Positions 5,181 to 6,940 of a stretch of DNA of 6,940 nt are shown in pieces. Source of the stretch: DASYYE01 sp035946955 (GTDB taxonomy: Bacteria > Actinomycetota > Actinomycetes > Streptosporangiales > Streptosporangiaceae); assembly GCA_035946955.1 (NCBI GenBank), contig DASYYE010000534.1:1-6940 (forward strand), in the 5' to 3' direction. Every line of letters begins with the position of its first letter. Within the stretch, counting starts at the first letter, position 1. The position numbers and the translations under genes were made by a program. The notes beneath the pieces are model-generated. The model ran no database searches and was not told the DNA's origin. It saw nothing but the letters and a program-made list of their open reading frames with translations.

Positions 5181-6157
5181 CCGCGTCAGTGACCGGTGCC
5201 GGGGCTGCCGCGGTGGCGACCGAATCGCTCGGCCGGGTATATCACCCACAAGGCCGCGGCCGCCGCCGGCAGACGCCTGTCACCGCGCTGCACGACCTCA
5301 CCCTGATGGTCGACCGGGGCGAGGTGCACGGCCTGCTGGGCCCCAACGGCGCCGGCAAGAGCACGCTGATGAAGCTGCTGTCCACGATCCTGCTGCCTAG
5401 TTCGGGATCCGCGCGGGTGTGCGGGTACGACGTGGTAAGCCAGACCGCGGCAGTGCGGCGTACGATCGCGATCGTCTTCGGCGGCGACCGTGGGTTGTAC
5501 CCTCGGCTGACCGGGCGGCAGAATCTGTCGTACTGGGCGGCGCTTTATCAGCTGGACCACCGGATGGCCCGACGGCGAGTTGACGATTTGCTGGACCGGT
5601 TCCAGCTGCGGGACCGGGCGGACAAGCGAGTAGAGACCTACTCAACCGGCATGCGGCAGCGGCTGCACCTGGCCAGGGGACTGATCAGCTCGCCGCGACT
5701 GCTGCTGCTGGACGAGCCCACTAACGGGCTGGATCCGGTGGCCGCCGCTGAGCTGCGCGGCACGATCCGGGAGGTTGCCGCTGACGGCCGGACGGTCCTG
5801 ATGGCAACGCACGACATGGCCGAGGCGGAAGCAGTCTGCGAACGCGTCACACTTATCAACCATGGTGCTCTGGTTCTGACCGACTCGACCCGCAACCTGG
5901 GCACACGCGTACTCCGCTGCGAACGCATCGAGGTGGTTGGCGCCAGCGAGGTGCTGCTCCAGCGAGTCCGGAACCTGCCAGGCGTGACGAGCGTGACGGC
6001 GTCCAGCCCGGAGACGGCCTTGATCGAGGTCAGCAGCGGTGGTGCGGTCGGCCCAGTGCTGCACGACCTGGTGGATGCTGGCGTCGCCTCGGTACGTACC
6101 ACGCCACCAAGTCTGGAGGACGTCTACCTCCGGCTCGTGGGTGGCCGAGTGGGATGA
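5177..6157 (+). CDS. ABC transporter ATP-binding protein, DrrA-like (ABC-2 exporter)
   Basis: The start ATG at 5177 overlaps the nucleotidyltransferase stop (ATGA). No separate ribosome binding site is obvious, so translation is probably coupled. The 326-residue ATPase has Walker A GPNGAGKST (55-63), signature YSTGMRQRL (155-163), Walker B LLLLDE (175-180), the following NGLDP D-loop and the switch His in MATHDM (H212). The Q-loop position reads IVFGGDRGLYPRLTGRQNL (99-117), with Gly-Gly-Asp where most ABC ATPases have Gln. Residues from about 245 form the C-terminal domain usual for single-domain ABC-2 exporter ATPases, ending in SLEDVYLRLVG. With the adjacent permease it should form a cytoplasmic-face ATPase dimer driving export of a metabolite, peptide or drug. 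It could be the self-resistance pump of the cluster; that is inference from context. Confidence 0.95.
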   Translation: MTASVTGAGAAAVATESLGRVYHPQGRGRRRQTPVTALHDLTLMVDRGEVHGLLGPNGAGKSTLMKLLSTILLPSSGSARVCGYDVVSQTAAVRRTIAIVFGGDRGLYPRLTGRQNLSYWAALYQLDHRMARRRVDDLLDRFQLRDRADKRVETYSTGMRQRLHLARGLISSPRLLLLDEPTNGLDPVAAAELRGTIREVAADGRTVLMATHDMAEAEAVCERVTLINHGALVLTDSTRNLGTRVLRCERIEVVGASEVLLQRVRNLPGVTSVTASSPETALIEVSSGGAVGPVLHDLVDAGVASVRTTPPSLEDVYLRLVGGRVG

Positions 6158-6930
6158 CGATGTGGCGTACCCTACGGACCGGGCTGGTCCTGCAACTCCA
6201 TCTGATCCGCGAGCACCGCGACTACGCACTCGACCTGTTCAGGACACCGCTGCTGACTGTGGTGTTTCTGCTACTGGTGCGGCACAGTGGCAGGCTGGGC
6301 CTGACCGTCAACGCGGTCGTCGCGGCGGCCCTGACTGGTATATGGGGAATGGGCCTGCTGGTGTCCGGGGAGATCGTGGACCGGGACCGCACCCTAGGCG
6401 TCCTGGAGCTCCTGGTAGCCGCTCCTGTGTCCATGGCTGCACTGCTGATCGGGCGGGTACTAGGCACCGTGTCGGCCAGTGCACTCGTGATAGCCGAGGT
6501 GTGGCTCGTGTCAGTGGGCGTCTTCCAGCTGTCCGTGCCGGTGCACCACGCGGCCGTATTCGCCGCCACCGTGCTGGCCACAGCCCTGGCCATGTCTGGG
6601 ACCTCGCTGCTCATGGCAGCCTTGTTCGTGGCCACGCGCACCGCACGTACCTTCCAGAACTCGCTGAGCTACCCGTTCTTACTGCTCGGTGGCGTGTTCG
6701 TGCCGGCGGATCAGCTGCCTGGCTGGCTGCATGCGCCCGCCCGCCTGATCTTCTTGTCCTGGAGCGCTGACCTGCTGCGCGACAGCCTGCGTAGCCCGCC
6801 CGTCACCTCCGTGCCGCCACGGCTCGGTGCGGTCGCGTTGCTGGGCTTTGCGGGTTTCACTGGTGGCTTGCTGCTGCTGCGCCGAGTGCTCCGCCGGGCA
6901 CGTGGCGAGGGAACCCTGGGGTTGGTGTGA
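6154..6930 (+). CDS. ABC-2 type transporter permease
   Basis: The start ATG at 6154 overlaps the ATPase stop (ATGA). The 258-residue protein is mostly hydrophobic. Six or so membrane segments can be seen near residues 32-45, 53-71, 83-101, 104-127, 133-160, 172-186 and 224-243, with exact limits uncertain. The segment GEIVDRDRTLGVLELLVAAPVS (72-93) matches the E-x-[RD]-GTLE-x-L-x-x-P coupling-helix region of ABC-2 permeases that contacts the ATPase. PFLLLGGVFVPADQLPGWL (174-192) matches the conserved late segment with an FxP near the lipid interface. The length is usual for the family. It forms the inner-membrane pore with the preceding ATPase, either as a homodimer or with a second permease encoded next. 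Confidence 0.93.
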   Translation: MTMWRTLRTGLVLQLHLIREHRDYALDLFRTPLLTVVFLLLVRHSGRLGLTVNAVVAAALTGIWGMGLLVSGEIVDRDRTLGVLELLVAAPVSMAALLIGRVLGTVSASALVIAEVWLVSVGVFQLSVPVHHAAVFAATVLATALAMSGTSLLMAALFVATRTARTFQNSLSYPFLLLGGVFVPADQLPGWLHAPARLIFLSWSADLLRDSLRSPPVTSVPPRLGAVALLGFAGFTGGLLLLRRVLRRARGEGTLGLV

Positions 6931-6940
6931 CCGCGCGCGA
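6927..6940 (+). CDS. Probable start of the next operon gene (partial)
   Basis: GTG at 6927-6929 overlaps the permease stop TGA at 6928-6930 (GTGA), repeating the coupling used at the previous two junctions. Only the start and three further codons (V-T-A-R) are inside the window. In many actinomycete clusters a DrrA-type ATPase is followed by two permease genes, so a second permease is a reasonable guess, but nothing here shows it. Confidence 0.35.

Overview
The window is high-G+C DNA from an actinomycete, most likely Streptomyces or a relative. G/C-rich third codon positions, GTG starts and ATGA/GTGA overlaps between neighbouring genes point that way. The gene mix (a stand-alone PLP enzyme, a Rossmann dehydrogenase, a nucleotidyltransferase and an ABC-2 exporter) looks like part of a specialised-metabolite or other accessory cluster, but nothing in the window fixes the product.

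Left part, 1-1479, rightward: the last codons of an upstream gene run by a GTGA overlap into a 471-residue protein. It looks like a divergent fold-type II (threonine-synthase-like) PLP enzyme. Middle, 1480-2344: about 0.87 kb with no recognisable gene. Its right end falls to about half G+C and holds a perfect 14-bp palindrome abutting a promoter-like -35/-10 pair that points left. It also holds a 38-codon ORF with a ribosome-binding-site-like sequence and a 19-codon ORF, both speculative.

Leftward block, 3866 down to about 2345: a 359-residue NAD(P)-binding protein with distant lactate/malate-dehydrogenase character, followed by the decayed 5' end of an M20 metallopeptidase gene. That remnant is frameshifted and then lost soon after its zinc-ligand motif.

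Right part, 3951-6940, rightward: from a short divergent intergenic region runs a tightly coupled operon. It encodes a PF14907-like nucleotidyltransferase with an unexplained C-terminal region, an ABC ATPase of the DrrA type, an ABC-2 permease, and probably a further gene starting in the last 14 bases. Each junction is an ATGA or GTGA overlap, so the proteins are probably made together.

Inference: the PLP enzyme and the dehydrogenase could modify an amino-acid-like small molecule, the nucleotidyltransferase could activate or inactivate it by NMP transfer, and the ABC pair could export it. The M20 remnant suggests the locus once had a peptidase step. No individual reaction can be assigned from sequence alone.
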